NCBI RefSeq assembly: GCF_016743815.1
Contig: NZ_CP061035.1
Span: 2,916,501 to 2,980,500 of the forward strand
DNA from: Sphingomonas aliaeris
GTDB taxonomy: Bacteria > Pseudomonadota > Alphaproteobacteria > Sphingomonadales > Sphingomonadaceae
DNA length: 64,000 nt
Reading direction: 5' to 3'
A program made the translations under genes and the position numbers. The notes beneath the pieces were generated by a model. That model was not told where the DNA came from and searched no databases. It saw nothing but the letters and a program-made list of their open reading frames with translations. Below are positions 27,078 to 34,563 of this stretch, piece after piece (position 1 is the first letter of the stretch; every line of letters begins with the position of its first letter).

Positions 27078-27106
27078 TTTTACGGTGTGCTGTAAAACAC
27101 TGTCAA
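27078..27106 (-). promoter_or_regulatory. Leftward early promoter (PL-like)
   Basis: On the minus strand a consensus -35 TTGACA (27106-27101) is followed after about 17 bases by an A/T-rich -10 (TAAAAG region near 27083-27078). One dyad operator (27086-27099) fills the spacer. The promoter points at the first gene of the leftward operon. Confidence 0.6.
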
Positions 27107-27129
27107 CACGGTTAATGTGCCGTGGCACA
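27086..27129. promoter_or_regulatory. Repressor operators, left pair
   Basis: Two 14-bp imperfect dyads spaced 30 bp: TGTGCTGTAAAACA (27086-27099) and TGTGCCGTGGCACA (27116-27129). They share TGTG half-sites with the pair on the other side of the repressor gene, so they are good candidates for CI/Cro binding at the leftward promoter. Confidence 0.6.
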
Positions 27130-27134
27130 CTTTT

Positions 27135-27830
27135 CTATAATTCGCGGCCGTACCAGATCACGCGACCCTCAATCCGTATCTCGTCGGCGGCGACTTCGAA
27201 ATCGCCGGCTACCGGGTTGTCCGACGATACGACAACGCGTCCGCTGCCTGCAGGACGAAGACGCTTGATCCCGTGCGACCCTCCAAAGTCGATCCAGTAG
27301 ATCCCGTTGATACGGGACAGCGCCCGCTCGCTGATGTCGATCAGGACGCGGTCCCCAGCACGCAGGGTCGGCTCCATGCTATCTCCGATCCCTTTGACGA
27401 GACGCAGCCTATCGGACGGCGTTCGCGTGATCGATTGGATAAGCCAAAGGCTCATTCGCACCGGCTCGCTTTCGACAAATTCCTCGATCAGCGTGCCCGG
27501 CCCCATAGAGAGCGACAGATCAAGCGAGACGATGTCGGCAGTGTCGTCGCCATATGCGGTCTCGCGTTCAGCCTCGAGTGCGCCGGTCGCTTGAAGGGCC
27601 GATGGGAGCAGATCCGCAAGCGAAAGCCCGAGGGCACGAGCCAGCTTCTCCACGGTCCCGAGCTTTACGTCTTTCGTCATCCCCTGGAGGATGTCGCGAA
27701 CGACCGTTTCGCCCAGCCCCGCGGTGCGCGCCAGCGCTTTCGCGCTAACGCCGCGATACTCGATCGCCTTGGAAAGTCGAAAGCGAAGGGTCTCAATTGC
27801 AGCTTCTGAAGTCATGATCCCGTTTCTCAT
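27135..27830 (-). CDS. S24-family phage repressor (CI-like)
   Basis: 231 residues: lysogeny repressor. Residues about 10-75 form an HTH_3-type domain (AKALARTAGLGETVVRDILQG, then LGTVEKLARALGLSLADLL). The C-terminal half is a LexA-like S24 self-cleaving domain with the catalytic Ser in GIGDSMEPTLRAGD and the Lys in GSHGIKRLRP. RecA-stimulated cleavage would induce the prophage, as known for the family. The ATG at 27830 is used here; an internal ATG at 27815 is equally good, and neither has a strong ribosome site. Related operators flank both ends of the gene. Confidence 0.9.
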   Translation of the reverse strand: MRNGIMTSEAAIETLRFRLSKAIEYRGVSAKALARTAGLGETVVRDILQGMTKDVKLGTVEKLARALGLSLADLLPSALQATGALEAERETAYGDDTADIVSLDLSLSMGPGTLIEEFVESEPVRMSLWLIQSITRTPSDRLRLVKGIGDSMEPTLRAGDRVLIDISERALSRINGIYWIDFGGSHGIKRLRPAGSGRVVVSSDNPVAGDFEVAADEIRIEGRVIWYGREL

Positions 27831-27852
27831 TTTGCCGTCCGTCGCGCTAGCA

Positions 27853-27904
27853 GGTGATGTATCACACCTTTAGCCTTGCCAATGTGTTACGGCACACCCT
27901 ATAA
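27853..27904 (+). promoter_or_regulatory. Repressor operators, right pair, with rightward -10 box
   Basis: Two dyads about 28 bp apart: GGTGATGTATCACA (27853-27866) and TGTGTTACGGCACA (27883-27896). The second overlaps the upstream edge of a -10-like TATAAA (27899-27904). The A of the next gene's ATG lies only 8 bases past this -10, so the rightward transcript may be leaderless. Binding here would shut off the Cro-like gene and replication genes. Confidence 0.55.
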
Positions 27905-27911
27905 ATTCGGG

Positions 27912-28145
27912 ATGCTTGACCCATTACGAGACGAAATCGAAGCCTTTCTCAGGCTTACGGGCATGAAGCCCACGACCTTCAGCATCCGTGCGACCCGCGA
28001 CCGACACTTCGTCAGGAAGCTACGGCTGGGGCGGCGCGTCTGGCCAGAGACGGCCGACCGCGTCCGGAAATTTATGCGGACCTTCGATCCGAATACGGAG
28101 TCGCTGCCGGCGGCACGACAAAGCCCCTGCTTGGCCGAAGCATAG
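27912..28145 (+). CDS. Small Cro-like prophage regulator
   Basis: 77 residues starting MLDPLRDEIEAFLRLTGMKP. The pattern L-R-x-E-I-E-A-F-L followed by TTFSIRATRDRHFVRKLRLGRRVWPETADRVRKFM is a compact helix-turn-helix, basic in the recognition helix. It is divergent from the repressor and comes first in the rightward transcript, the classic place for Cro. No ribosome site is visible, consistent with leaderless translation. The open frame extends 12 codons upstream, but those overlap the operator. Confidence 0.65.
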   Translation: MLDPLRDEIEAFLRLTGMKPTTFSIRATRDRHFVRKLRLGRRVWPETADRVRKFMRTFDPNTESLPAARQSPCLAEA

Positions 28146-28148
28146 GCC

Positions 28149-29180
28149 GTGGCAACCCCGCGTCATACACCTCGGCGCCGCGGCGTTGACGAGGCCGAGT
28201 TTCGGCGGCTCGTCGATGAAGCGAAGGCACGACATAATCTGTCCGACGTGATCGGGCGACACACGAAACTTAAGCGGCGCGGCGGTCGCGAGATGGTCGG
28301 CCTATGCCCCTTTCATTCCGAGAAGAGCCCGAGTTTTGAGGTGAACGACACGAAGGGCACCTATCACTGTTGGGGCTGCGGCGTCGGCGGTGACGCAATG
28401 TCGTTCCTGATGAAGCGCGACGGCATGTCGTTCCGCGACGCCTATCAGGCGTTGGCTGGCGACGCGTTCCCGCTGGTCAGCCCCGAGGAACAGGCGAAGC
28501 GAAAACGGGAAGACGCTGAGGCATTGTCACGCCGCATCGCTGTCGCGCGGGAGATATGGGACAGCTCCGTCCCGCCCGAGGGGACCGCCGCCGAAGTTTA
28601 CGCCCGTCAGCGTGGGATCACCGGGCCGCTTCCGGACAGTGTCCGATTCGTGATGACTGCCCGGTACCGGAATGACGAGACTGGCGAAATCGGACGCGAT
28701 TACCCAGCGATGGTCTGCGCCCTGCAGAACGCGGACGACGTCGTCGTCGGCGTGCAATGCGTGTTCCTGGCGGACGGGGGCAAGCGGAAGTTCGAGCGGC
28801 TCCGACCTGACGGCAGCACGGCGAAAGCGAAGTTGAGTTTCGGGGCGATCGTCGGCTCGGCGTTCAGGACACGCGGCATGACCGCGCCGATCGGGGACGA
28901 GATCGTTGTCTGCGAAGGTCCGGAAGACGGACTTACGTTGGCGCAAGAGTTTCCCGACCGGTCGACGTGGGTCGCGTGCGGAACCGCTCTGATGCCCCAG
29001 CTGCAAATGCCGGCGCGCATCCGGCGCGTCGTGCTTGCCGGAGACAATAACGCCGCCGGGCGGCTCGCGGTTGAAACGGCGATCACCGCCCTCGGCGAAC
29101 GCGGATTGGCAGTCCGCGCCATGTGGCCGGCGGATGGCTATAAAGATTGGAACGACATGCTGCGTGGTATCAAGTCATGA
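28149..29180 (+). CDS. Phage DNA primase (CHC2 zinc finger plus Toprim)
   Basis: 343 residues from a GTG at 28149. It makes RNA primers for phage replication. The N-terminal zinc ribbon has CPFHSEKSPSF and CWGCGVGGD (CxxH and CxxC ligands, residues about 55-80). A Toprim-like part follows, with CEGPEDGLTLA (near residue 255) and the acidic metal site LAGDNNAAGR (near residue 297). No helicase domain is attached; the next gene supplies it. The stop overlaps the helicase start by ATGA. Confidence 0.88.
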   Translation: MATPRHTPRRRGVDEAEFRRLVDEAKARHNLSDVIGRHTKLKRRGGREMVGLCPFHSEKSPSFEVNDTKGTYHCWGCGVGGDAMSFLMKRDGMSFRDAYQALAGDAFPLVSPEEQAKRKREDAEALSRRIAVAREIWDSSVPPEGTAAEVYARQRGITGPLPDSVRFVMTARYRNDETGEIGRDYPAMVCALQNADDVVVGVQCVFLADGGKRKFERLRPDGSTAKAKLSFGAIVGSAFRTRGMTAPIGDEIVVCEGPEDGLTLAQEFPDRSTWVACGTALMPQLQMPARIRRVVLAGDNNAAGRLAVETAITALGERGLAVRAMWPADGYKDWNDMLRGIKS

Positions 29181-30607
29181 GCAGCCCGTTTTCGGAGCAA
29201 TTGGACGCCGCCAGCGGGTCCACCCTATACAACGTCGAGGCCGAACTTAGCCTGCTAGGCGATCTTCTTGCCGACAATCGGCTGATAGACCACGTTGCTG
29301 ACCGGCTGCGCGGTGCCGACTTCTCGGTGCCGCTGTACGGCCGGATATTCAGCCGGATATTGGAGCAGGCCCCGGTCGGGGCGGTCGATGCGATTACGCT
29401 CGCACCCTTCTTCCGTGAGGAAGACGACTGGTCACGCACGTTCGCGGTGCTGTCGGCGGCGGCGCTGAACGCCGGGCCGCGCGCCCGAACGAAAGCCCAT
29501 TTCAACCAGATCACGATGCTTTCGAGCCGTCGCAGACTGATCGCCGGGCTGCACGACGTTATCGCCTCTGCCGCAAATCTGGAGGTGACCAAGGAAGAGC
29601 TGGTTTCCAACGCCGACGAAGCGGTGGCAGAGATCGCTGAGCAGATCGAAACCCGTCAGGCTTCGGTCGGGACTTACGCTCAAGTCGTGATCGACAGCTT
29701 CGGCCGCCCGATTGTCGGGGTAAGGTCCGGCCTGATCGGCTCGCTGGATGATGCTCTCGGCGTCCTGCGGCCCAGCGACCTGATCGTCGTCGGCGGGCGC
29801 CCTGGCATGGGCAAGACGTCACTCGTCACGTCCTACGCGATCGGCGCGGCGGGTCAGGGTAGCGGTGTGCTGATCTTCTCGCTGGAGATGAGCGCGGATC
29901 AGCTAACCCGTCGTATGCTGTCCGACCTGTGCTTCTCGGTGCGCGGCGGCGTGCTTTACGAGCGCGTGCGAGACGGCACAGTCAGGGGCGCCGAAATTGA
30001 CGCCGTACGGGCAGCCAAAACGCGCTTCGACGCTATGCCCCTCGAGATCAACGACACGCCTGGTCTCACCTATCTCTCCCTGATCCGGCAAGCACGAAGC
30101 CATAAACGGAAGCTGGCCGCGGCGGGGCAGACCCTCGACCTCGTCATCGTCGATTACCTTCAGATGATGGCACACAGCAGACGGGGGATGAGTCCCTACG
30201 AGCATGCGAGCGAGGTCAGCCGCGCGTTGAAGGAGTTCGCCAAAGCTGAGAACCTCGTGGTCATGGCCGTCGCCCAGCTCAGCCGCGACGTGGAAAAGCG
30301 GCCCGACAAGCGCCCTATCCCGGCGGACCTGCGCGACAGCGGACAGATCGAGCAGGACGCCGACGCGATCCTGTTCGTTTATCGCGAGGAAGAATACCTC
30401 CGACGCACCGAACCCGAAGACCAGTTCGGCGGCAAGTATGAGGCATGGCGCAAGGATATGGACGCCGTTCGGAACAAGGTCGAGTTCCTTGTCCCGAAGC
30501 GCCGTCATGGCCCGTCAGGCAAGGCTATGGGCTGGTTCTTCGGCGCCAATGCCGCGGTGCGAAGCGCCGATTTCTATCGCAATTCTGAGGAGCCTCCACG
30601 TGGCTGA
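29177..30607 (+). CDS. Replicative DNA helicase, DnaB-like
   Basis: 476 residues starting MSSPFSEQLD at 29177. Residues 15-150 are the DnaB N-terminal helical domain (YNVEAELSLLGDLLADN). The RecA-like ATPase follows: Walker A GGRPGMGKTSLV (about residue 206), Walker B LDLVIVDYLQMM, and the C-terminal QLSRDVEKRPDKRP and DLRDSGQIEQDAD motifs. It would unwind phage DNA with the primase gene product. The last codons overlap the DUF1376 gene. Confidence 0.93.
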   Translation: MSSPFSEQLDAASGSTLYNVEAELSLLGDLLADNRLIDHVADRLRGADFSVPLYGRIFSRILEQAPVGAVDAITLAPFFREEDDWSRTFAVLSAAALNAGPRARTKAHFNQITMLSSRRRLIAGLHDVIASAANLEVTKEELVSNADEAVAEIAEQIETRQASVGTYAQVVIDSFGRPIVGVRSGLIGSLDDALGVLRPSDLIVVGGRPGMGKTSLVTSYAIGAAGQGSGVLIFSLEMSADQLTRRMLSDLCFSVRGGVLYERVRDGTVRGAEIDAVRAAKTRFDAMPLEINDTPGLTYLSLIRQARSHKRKLAAAGQTLDLVIVDYLQMMAHSRRGMSPYEHASEVSRALKEFAKAENLVVMAVAQLSRDVEKRPDKRPIPADLRDSGQIEQDADAILFVYREEEYLRRTEPEDQFGGKYEAWRKDMDAVRNKVEFLVPKRRHGPSGKAMGWFFGANAAVRSADFYRNSEEPPRG

Positions 30608-31394
30608 CTTTCCCGCGCTCCCCCTTTGGACGGACGCCTATCTTGGCGACACCATGCACCTCGATGTCACAGAGCATGGCGCATACTTGCTGCTGCTCAT
30701 CAGCGCGTGGCGATCGCCTGATACTCAGCTGCCCGACGACGACGTACGGCTTGCTCGATATGCGCGTTGTTCAATCAAGCAATGGAAGCGGGTTCGCATT
30801 GTCCTGGCACCCTTTTTCGAGATCGAAGGCGGTTATTGGACGCAGGCAAGGCTATCCAAAGAGAAAGAGTACGTCGCCAAGCGGAGTGCCAAGGCGCAGG
30901 CCAACGGGAAAGCCGGTGGGATCGCTAACTCATTGAAAAACAAGGATCGAGGGCAAGCAACCCTAGTAGCAAACGGCGAGCAAACCGATAGCAAACCAGC
31001 AAGCGAAATCGGCAGCGAACGCGTACCACCCATACCCACACCCACTTCCGTATCTAACGATACGGGCGCCGCAGCGCCGGAAATCGATCCAGTGAAGCTG
31101 CTGTTCGACACCGCAAGCGCCCTGCTGAAGGACGCCGGTTCCAACGATAAGCAGTCGCGCTCGATCGTCGGGAAGTGGCGGCGGCAGTTCGGCGACGAGA
31201 AGGCGATGTCCGCGGTGCTGGCGGCGAAGAGCCGGGGCGTGTCCGAACCGATCGAATGGATCACGAAGCGCCTGAACACGCTGCAGGAACCCGAAAACGA
31301 GGCCCGCCAAATCAGTCATGCGCGGGCGGAACGGTATCGCCAGATGGATATGCCCGGCCCGCCTGCCGAGCAGCTGAAAGCGGAGCCGGTATGA
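30600..31394 (+). CDS. DUF1376/YdaU-like phage replication protein
   Basis: 264 residues from a GTG at 30600 inside the helicase stop region. The N-terminal 80 residues are the DUF1376 domain (LPLWTDAYLGDTMHLDVTEH, GAYLLLLISAWR). It ends in a second helical domain (SIVGKWRRQFGDEKAMSAVL, EPIEWITKRLN) linked by a long Ser/Asn/Pro-rich stretch. DUF1376 proteins sit in replication modules and often play the role of a helicase loader or replication initiator. Confidence 0.82.
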   Translation: MADFPALPLWTDAYLGDTMHLDVTEHGAYLLLLISAWRSPDTQLPDDDVRLARYARCSIKQWKRVRIVLAPFFEIEGGYWTQARLSKEKEYVAKRSAKAQANGKAGGIANSLKNKDRGQATLVANGEQTDSKPASEIGSERVPPIPTPTSVSNDTGAAAPEIDPVKLLFDTASALLKDAGSNDKQSRSIVGKWRRQFGDEKAMSAVLAAKSRGVSEPIEWITKRLNTLQEPENEARQISHARAERYRQMDMPGPPAEQLKAEPV

Positions 31395-31678
31395 CCTGGC
31401 GGCGGCAAGAGCGGCGTTACGACAAGGGCGTGCGGGTGCGCGTCGACGCCCCGGGCTGGCCGATCCACGGCCTGACGGGCGCCATCGACATGGACATGGC
31501 TACGGCGGCGTCACCCTGCATCATCCGTCTCGATAACGGGAAACAAACGGCAACGGGCAGCGCCGAGGTGGCAAGGCTTCGGGATCAGTCTGGGGGGCTG
31601 CGGAATGACATCGAAAGAAACGCAGGCGCAGCGGATCGCCCGCGCACGGCAAGCATTGGCCGATTTCGCTGCCGCTAA
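31391..31678 (+). CDS. Prophage hypothetical protein
   Basis: 95 residues from ATG 31391 (ATGA with the previous stop). Small beta-rich protein with RYDKGVRVRVDAPGWPIHGLTGAID resembling an SH3-like fold, and a low-complexity C-terminus that overlaps the next gene by 74 bases. The overlap suggests the true end may be earlier; it is not recognised. Confidence 0.45.
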   Translation: MTWRRQERRYDKGVRVRVDAPGWPIHGLTGAIDMDMATAASPCIIRLDNGKQTATGSAEVARLRDQSGGLRNDIERNAGAADRPRTASIGRFRCR

Positions 31679-32582
31679 TCCTGGCGCAGTCGATAGGGTC
31701 AACCTTCGCCTGAGCAGGATTGACGCTGCGCGGAAGCGCGAGCGGGACCGGTTCGAAACGCGCGTCCTGGGCCGCTTGCCTGAACCGCCGGTGTTCAAGA
31801 AGCCGAAAGGCATGACGGCCAGCGTATGGAGGCGGGAACAGGCAAAGCTCATAGCTGAGGCGCAGGCGGCACAATCCCTGTCCGTTAAGTGGGCGCATAA
31901 GCAGGGCACGCCCGAGACGCTCGAGCATGCATCGAACACGCATGAAGGCGCGCTTGCCCAGCTCTGTGCGAACGGGACGATAAATGCGGAGCAACTCGAA
32001 TGGACGGCGCAGATAGCGAACGTCCATCGCAGCATTGCGTCGGACGTCGTGGTGAAGGTCGCCAGCTTCGAAGCCCGGGTCGACCAGTCGACGCGTGGCG
32101 GCGATGTCGGGGAGCGGATCCACCGCGTCCGCATGCATCACGCCTACGGGATATGGCGCGAGATGCTGCCGGCCCCGAAGACGCTGGTCCTCGACATGAT
32201 CGTGGGCGACGCGATCGGCTACACGGTCGCCGCGGTACGTCACCGGGTCCATAACCGGAAGGCGAAGCGGCTGCTGCTGGAGGCAATTGCCCGGTGGCCT
32301 ATGTCCGTGGCGGCGGCGTTCAGTGCGATCGACCAGGGCATGGTCGATGCCATGAACCGTCTCGACGAAGCACCAGTCCGGCTTACCCCGCATCCATTCG
32401 GAAATGACAGCGAGCCGAGCTATGATCAGAGCCGAGCCCAAGAGTTTGGGCGCGAGGCCACGGACGAGCCCTATCTGCTGCCAGCGATCGACGCCGACTT
32501 CCTCGACGAGAAGGGGCACCTGAAGCCGTGGGCGGACATCGCCCGGATCGTTCGAGAAAAGGTGGCGGCACTCAGCGAATAG
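31605..32582 (+). CDS. Prophage hypothetical protein at the end of the replication module
   Basis: 325 residues, highly basic in the first 130. A central block RVRMHHAYGIWREMLP...VLDMIVGDAIGYTVAAVRHRVHNRKAKRLLLEAIARWP is shared by many alphaproteobacterial prophages at this position. The basic character and location just before two strong terminators suggest a late-gene regulator or antiterminator, an inference. No catalytic motif is seen. Confidence 0.65.
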   Translation: MTSKETQAQRIARARQALADFAAANPGAVDRVNLRLSRIDAARKRERDRFETRVLGRLPEPPVFKKPKGMTASVWRREQAKLIAEAQAAQSLSVKWAHKQGTPETLEHASNTHEGALAQLCANGTINAEQLEWTAQIANVHRSIASDVVVKVASFEARVDQSTRGGDVGERIHRVRMHHAYGIWREMLPAPKTLVLDMIVGDAIGYTVAAVRHRVHNRKAKRLLLEAIARWPMSVAAAFSAIDQGMVDAMNRLDEAPVRLTPHPFGNDSEPSYDQSRAQEFGREATDEPYLLPAIDADFLDEKGHLKPWADIARIVREKVAALSE

Positions 32583-32658
32583 GACTTGCAGGTGGCCACG
32601 AAAAGTGCCAAAAAACCCTTGGAACAATTGCGTCCAACGCAGTTCCTCGAACTTCCCT

Positions 32659-32684
32659 AACCCGCCTCGTGCGGGTTTCTTTTT
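32659..32684 (+). terminator. Rho-independent terminator after the replication module
   Basis: Stem AACCCGC (32659-32665) and GCGGGTT (32671-32677), five-base loop CTCGT, followed by TCTTTTTG. It ends the rightward early transcript. Confidence 0.85.
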
Positions 32685-32788
32685 GTCCATCCCGCTTCGG
32701 CGGATGGCAGATATCCGCCGTTAATTATCCTCAGTCATTTCGCGGGAAGCCGGTTGCGTTACAGGGACGGTGCGGACCCACCGCCAAC

Positions 32789-32818
32789 TGGCCCATCCCC
32801 CAAAGGTGGGCCATTTTT
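32789..32818 (+). terminator. Second rho-independent terminator
   Basis: Stem TGGCCCA (32789-32795) and TGGGCCA (32807-32813), then TTTTTGC. It lies 105 bases behind the first, so readthrough is blocked twice unless an antiterminator acts. Confidence 0.75.
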
Positions 32819-32891
32819 GCTGGGCTGTGTTTCCTACGTCATTGTGCGACATAGGCTGGAGCCGATAGAAATCGGCAAGCGTACAACTCCC

Positions 32892-32922
32892 TCGGCCCGC
32901 CTATCCCACCATGGCGGGCCGA
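32892..32922. terminator. Perfect 10-bp hairpin between convergent genes
   Basis: TCGGCCCGCC (32892-32901) and GGCGGGCCGA (32913-32922). It sits next to the stop of the minus-strand gene that ends at 32930. No T run is present on either side, so it may be a rho-independent-like barrier or an RNA stabiliser. The rest of 32583-32929 has no supported gene. Confidence 0.45.
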
Positions 32923-32929
32923 CATTCCC

Positions 32930-33118
32930 TTAGCCGCGCGCCTCTCTGATCCCGACGCTTTCGCTGATCAGACGCGACAACTCTTTGATGCGCGTGGTCA
33001 GTTCGAGATGCTGTGGCCCGGCGTGAACCCCGCGCTGCTCGAGCATATGCAGCTGGATACGAAGGTCGACACGCTCGTCGTCCCAGTCATCCTTCACCCG
33101 GCTCTTTGGTCGCGTCAT
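32930..33118 (-). CDS. Prophage hypothetical protein
   Basis: 62 residues from ATG 33118: MTRPKSRVKDDWDDERVDLR, then helical QLHMLEQRGVHAGPQHLELTTRIKELSRLI. It is the only minus-strand gene in this part, opposed to the rightward flow, and has its own hairpin at the 3' end. A small helical regulator is possible. Confidence 0.5.
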   Translation of the reverse strand: MTRPKSRVKDDWDDERVDLRIQLHMLEQRGVHAGPQHLELTTRIKELSRLISESVGIREARG

Positions 33119-33191
33119 TTTCGATTCCCCCTTGCCGGGCCGATCAACCCATTCCGTCGATGCGGCAATGATCCAGATCATGAGGTGGCCC

Positions 33192-33392
33192 ATGAACGTC
33201 GCGCCTTGGACGGTGATCGGATGGATCGTCGTCGCCATCCTGATCCTGTCGATCATCATCACCCCGATCGCGCTGTACGTGATGACGCAGCGGCACCGCC
33301 GGTGGCGGGAGCAACTCGACGCGGACTGGAAGGCCATCCAGTCGGATATTCAAACCGGGCCGAAACGGTCGGCCGGTCGCTTTCGCCTATGA
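33192..33392 (+). CDS. Small prophage membrane protein
   Basis: 66 residues starting MNVAPWTVIGWIVVAILILSIIITPIA, with a single long transmembrane segment and a basic, tryptophan-containing cytoplasmic tail (QRHRRWREQLDADWKAIQ). GATGAGG lies upstream. It could be a holin-like or accessory membrane protein; the main holin candidate is elsewhere. Confidence 0.55.
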   Translation: MNVAPWTVIGWIVVAILILSIIITPIALYVMTQRHRRWREQLDADWKAIQSDIQTGPKRSAGRFRL

Positions 33393-33547
33393 TGCTGGCG
33401 ACGCTCAACCGGCGTCTGACCAGCACGAACCGCGTTCGCGTACCTGCGCTGGCACGGGCATGGATAGGAAGCCGAGGCCAGCCCGACCGACGCGCCCGCA
33501 TAGCCAAGCTGCTGGAGCGCGCAGGCGTCACGATCGGCACGATATGA
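33389..33547 (+). CDS. Tiny prophage protein
   Basis: 52 residues, strongly basic (LNRRLTSTNRVRVPALARAW, RRARIAKLLERAG). ATGA overlaps on both sides tie it to its neighbours. Function unknown; a nucleic-acid binding role would fit the charge. Confidence 0.45.
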   Translation: MMLATLNRRLTSTNRVRVPALARAWIGSRGQPDRRARIAKLLERAGVTIGTI

Positions 33548-33714
33548 CCGACGACGAGTTCCTCTATGGCGTCCCGGGCAGGGTCTATCACGGCCTGCTT
33601 GGTACGCTGGATCTTCGACCGCCACCGCACCCACCGCATCCGGGCGCGATGACGAGGCAGCGCCGCAGGGCTGCGGCCCGGCGGCGTAGCGGGGTGACAC
33701 CATCGTCAAGCTGA
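33544..33714 (+). CDS. Tiny prophage protein
   Basis: 56 residues, TDDEFLYGVPGRVYHGLLG followed by a proline/arginine-rich tail. Coupled to the previous gene by ATGA. The tail may be an artefact of a late frame error just before the HNH gene. Not recognised. Confidence 0.4.
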   Translation: MTDDEFLYGVPGRVYHGLLGTLDLRPPPHPPHPGAMTRQRRRAAARRRSGVTPSSS

Positions 33715-34049
33715 CCGCCCTACCTAACCGCCTCGCATCGCTGCCCCCAAGGCTGACGTCGTTTACCACCGGGGATAAGGGGCGCTTCCAAGCGAACCCT
33801 TGGCGCGCATGGTACAGCACGCCCCGGTGGCGCGCGGTGCGCCTGCGGGTATTCGAGCGGGACGGGTACACCTGCCAGTGGCCGGGATGCGGGCGCGTCG
33901 AGGGCAATACCTCCCTGCTAGTCGCCGACCACGACAAGCCCCACCACGGCGATCCGGTGATCTTCTGGGACGAGGACGGCATCAAGACCCTGTGCAAGCC
34001 CTGCCATGACGGACCGAAGCAGCGGGCCGAGATCGCCGGGCGCCTGTAG
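33711..34049 (+). CDS. HNH endonuclease, start codon unclear
   Basis: Phage HNH nuclease that usually sits beside terminase and helps DNA packaging. The core is intact: RVFERDGYTCQWPGCG, VADHDKPHHGDP (the H-N-H region has D-H as first pair) and LCKPCHDGPKQ with two CxxC zinc knuckles. The conserved beginning (LPNRLASLPPRL...WYSTPRWRAVRLRV) lies upstream of the first GTG (33837), yet the frame has no ATG, GTG or TTG before it. It may start at a CTG (33711, CTGA overlap), or one base may be missing near 33694, where a GTG would then serve. Confidence 0.75.
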   Translation: MTALPNRLASLPPRLTSFTTGDKGRFQANPWRAWYSTPRWRAVRLRVFERDGYTCQWPGCGRVEGNTSLLVADHDKPHHGDPVIFWDEDGIKTLCKPCHDGPKQRAEIAGRL

Positions 34050-34059
34050 CGGCGGCACC

Positions 34060-34229
34060 CCCTGCCCCCTCCCGCCGAGGCGACCGGAGCCCCGACCCGA
34101 CCCGATCCGCCCCCGACCGGGGGGGTATCGGAAATCCGGGCACCGCCGCCCTTCTAATACCGCATCCGTGCCACGCGCAGATAATTTTCGGTCGTTTGAA
34201 TAAATCGGCCGAAATTCAAAGGATGATTT
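34060..34229. other. Candidate cos/packaging region before terminase
   Basis: A non-coding 180-base stretch between HNH and TerS. It has a C-rich half followed by C5-GACC-G7 (34110-34125), a near-palindrome of the kind seen at cohesive-end sites of HK97-type phages, and then a 9-bp inverted repeat TTTCGGTCG/CGGCCGAAA (34186-34194 and 34206-34214) just before the TerS start. HNH-TerS-TerL order is typical of cos phages. The exact cut site cannot be read from sequence alone. Confidence 0.4.
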
Positions 34230-34562
34230 ATGGCCCGAGGTGGTGCCCGTCCCGGCGCAGGCCGGCCGCGGAAAACGGCTGATCCGAAGCCGAAGACGAT
34301 GACGAAAGCGCAGATTGCAGACGCGGCCGACGCCGCCCAGCTGTCGCCGCTGGAGTTCATGCTGGCAGCAATGAACGACCCGTCGCACGATTTGAAATTC
34401 CGCGCGCAAATGGCGCAGGCCGCAGCGCCTTACGTCCACGGTAAGCCGGGCGAGGAAAAGGCCGGCAAGAAAGCTGCCGCGCAGGATCGAGCGCGCGAAG
34501 TTGCGGGAGGCAACCGGTTTCGACCGGTGGGCACGCCGTCGCTGAGCGTCGTGAAGCAGTAA
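34230..34562 (+). CDS. Terminase small subunit
   Basis: 110 residues. The start MARGGARPGAGRPRKTADPK is the familiar basic arm of small terminases from this phage group, followed by LSPLEFMLAAMNDPSHDLKFRAQMAQAAAPYVHG. It binds the packaging site and recruits TerL. AAAGGATG lies just ahead of the start. It precedes TerL by one base. Confidence 0.88.
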   Translation: MARGGARPGAGRPRKTADPKPKTMTKAQIADAADAAQLSPLEFMLAAMNDPSHDLKFRAQMAQAAAPYVHGKPGEEKAGKKAAAQDRAREVAGGNRFRPVGTPSLSVVKQ

Positions 34563-34563
34563 G

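Noticed and set aside
32820..32925. Possible tRNA or small RNA near the hairpin at 32892-32922
   Set aside because: I could not build a cloverleaf, anticodon loop or T-arm. Only the 10-bp hairpin is firm.
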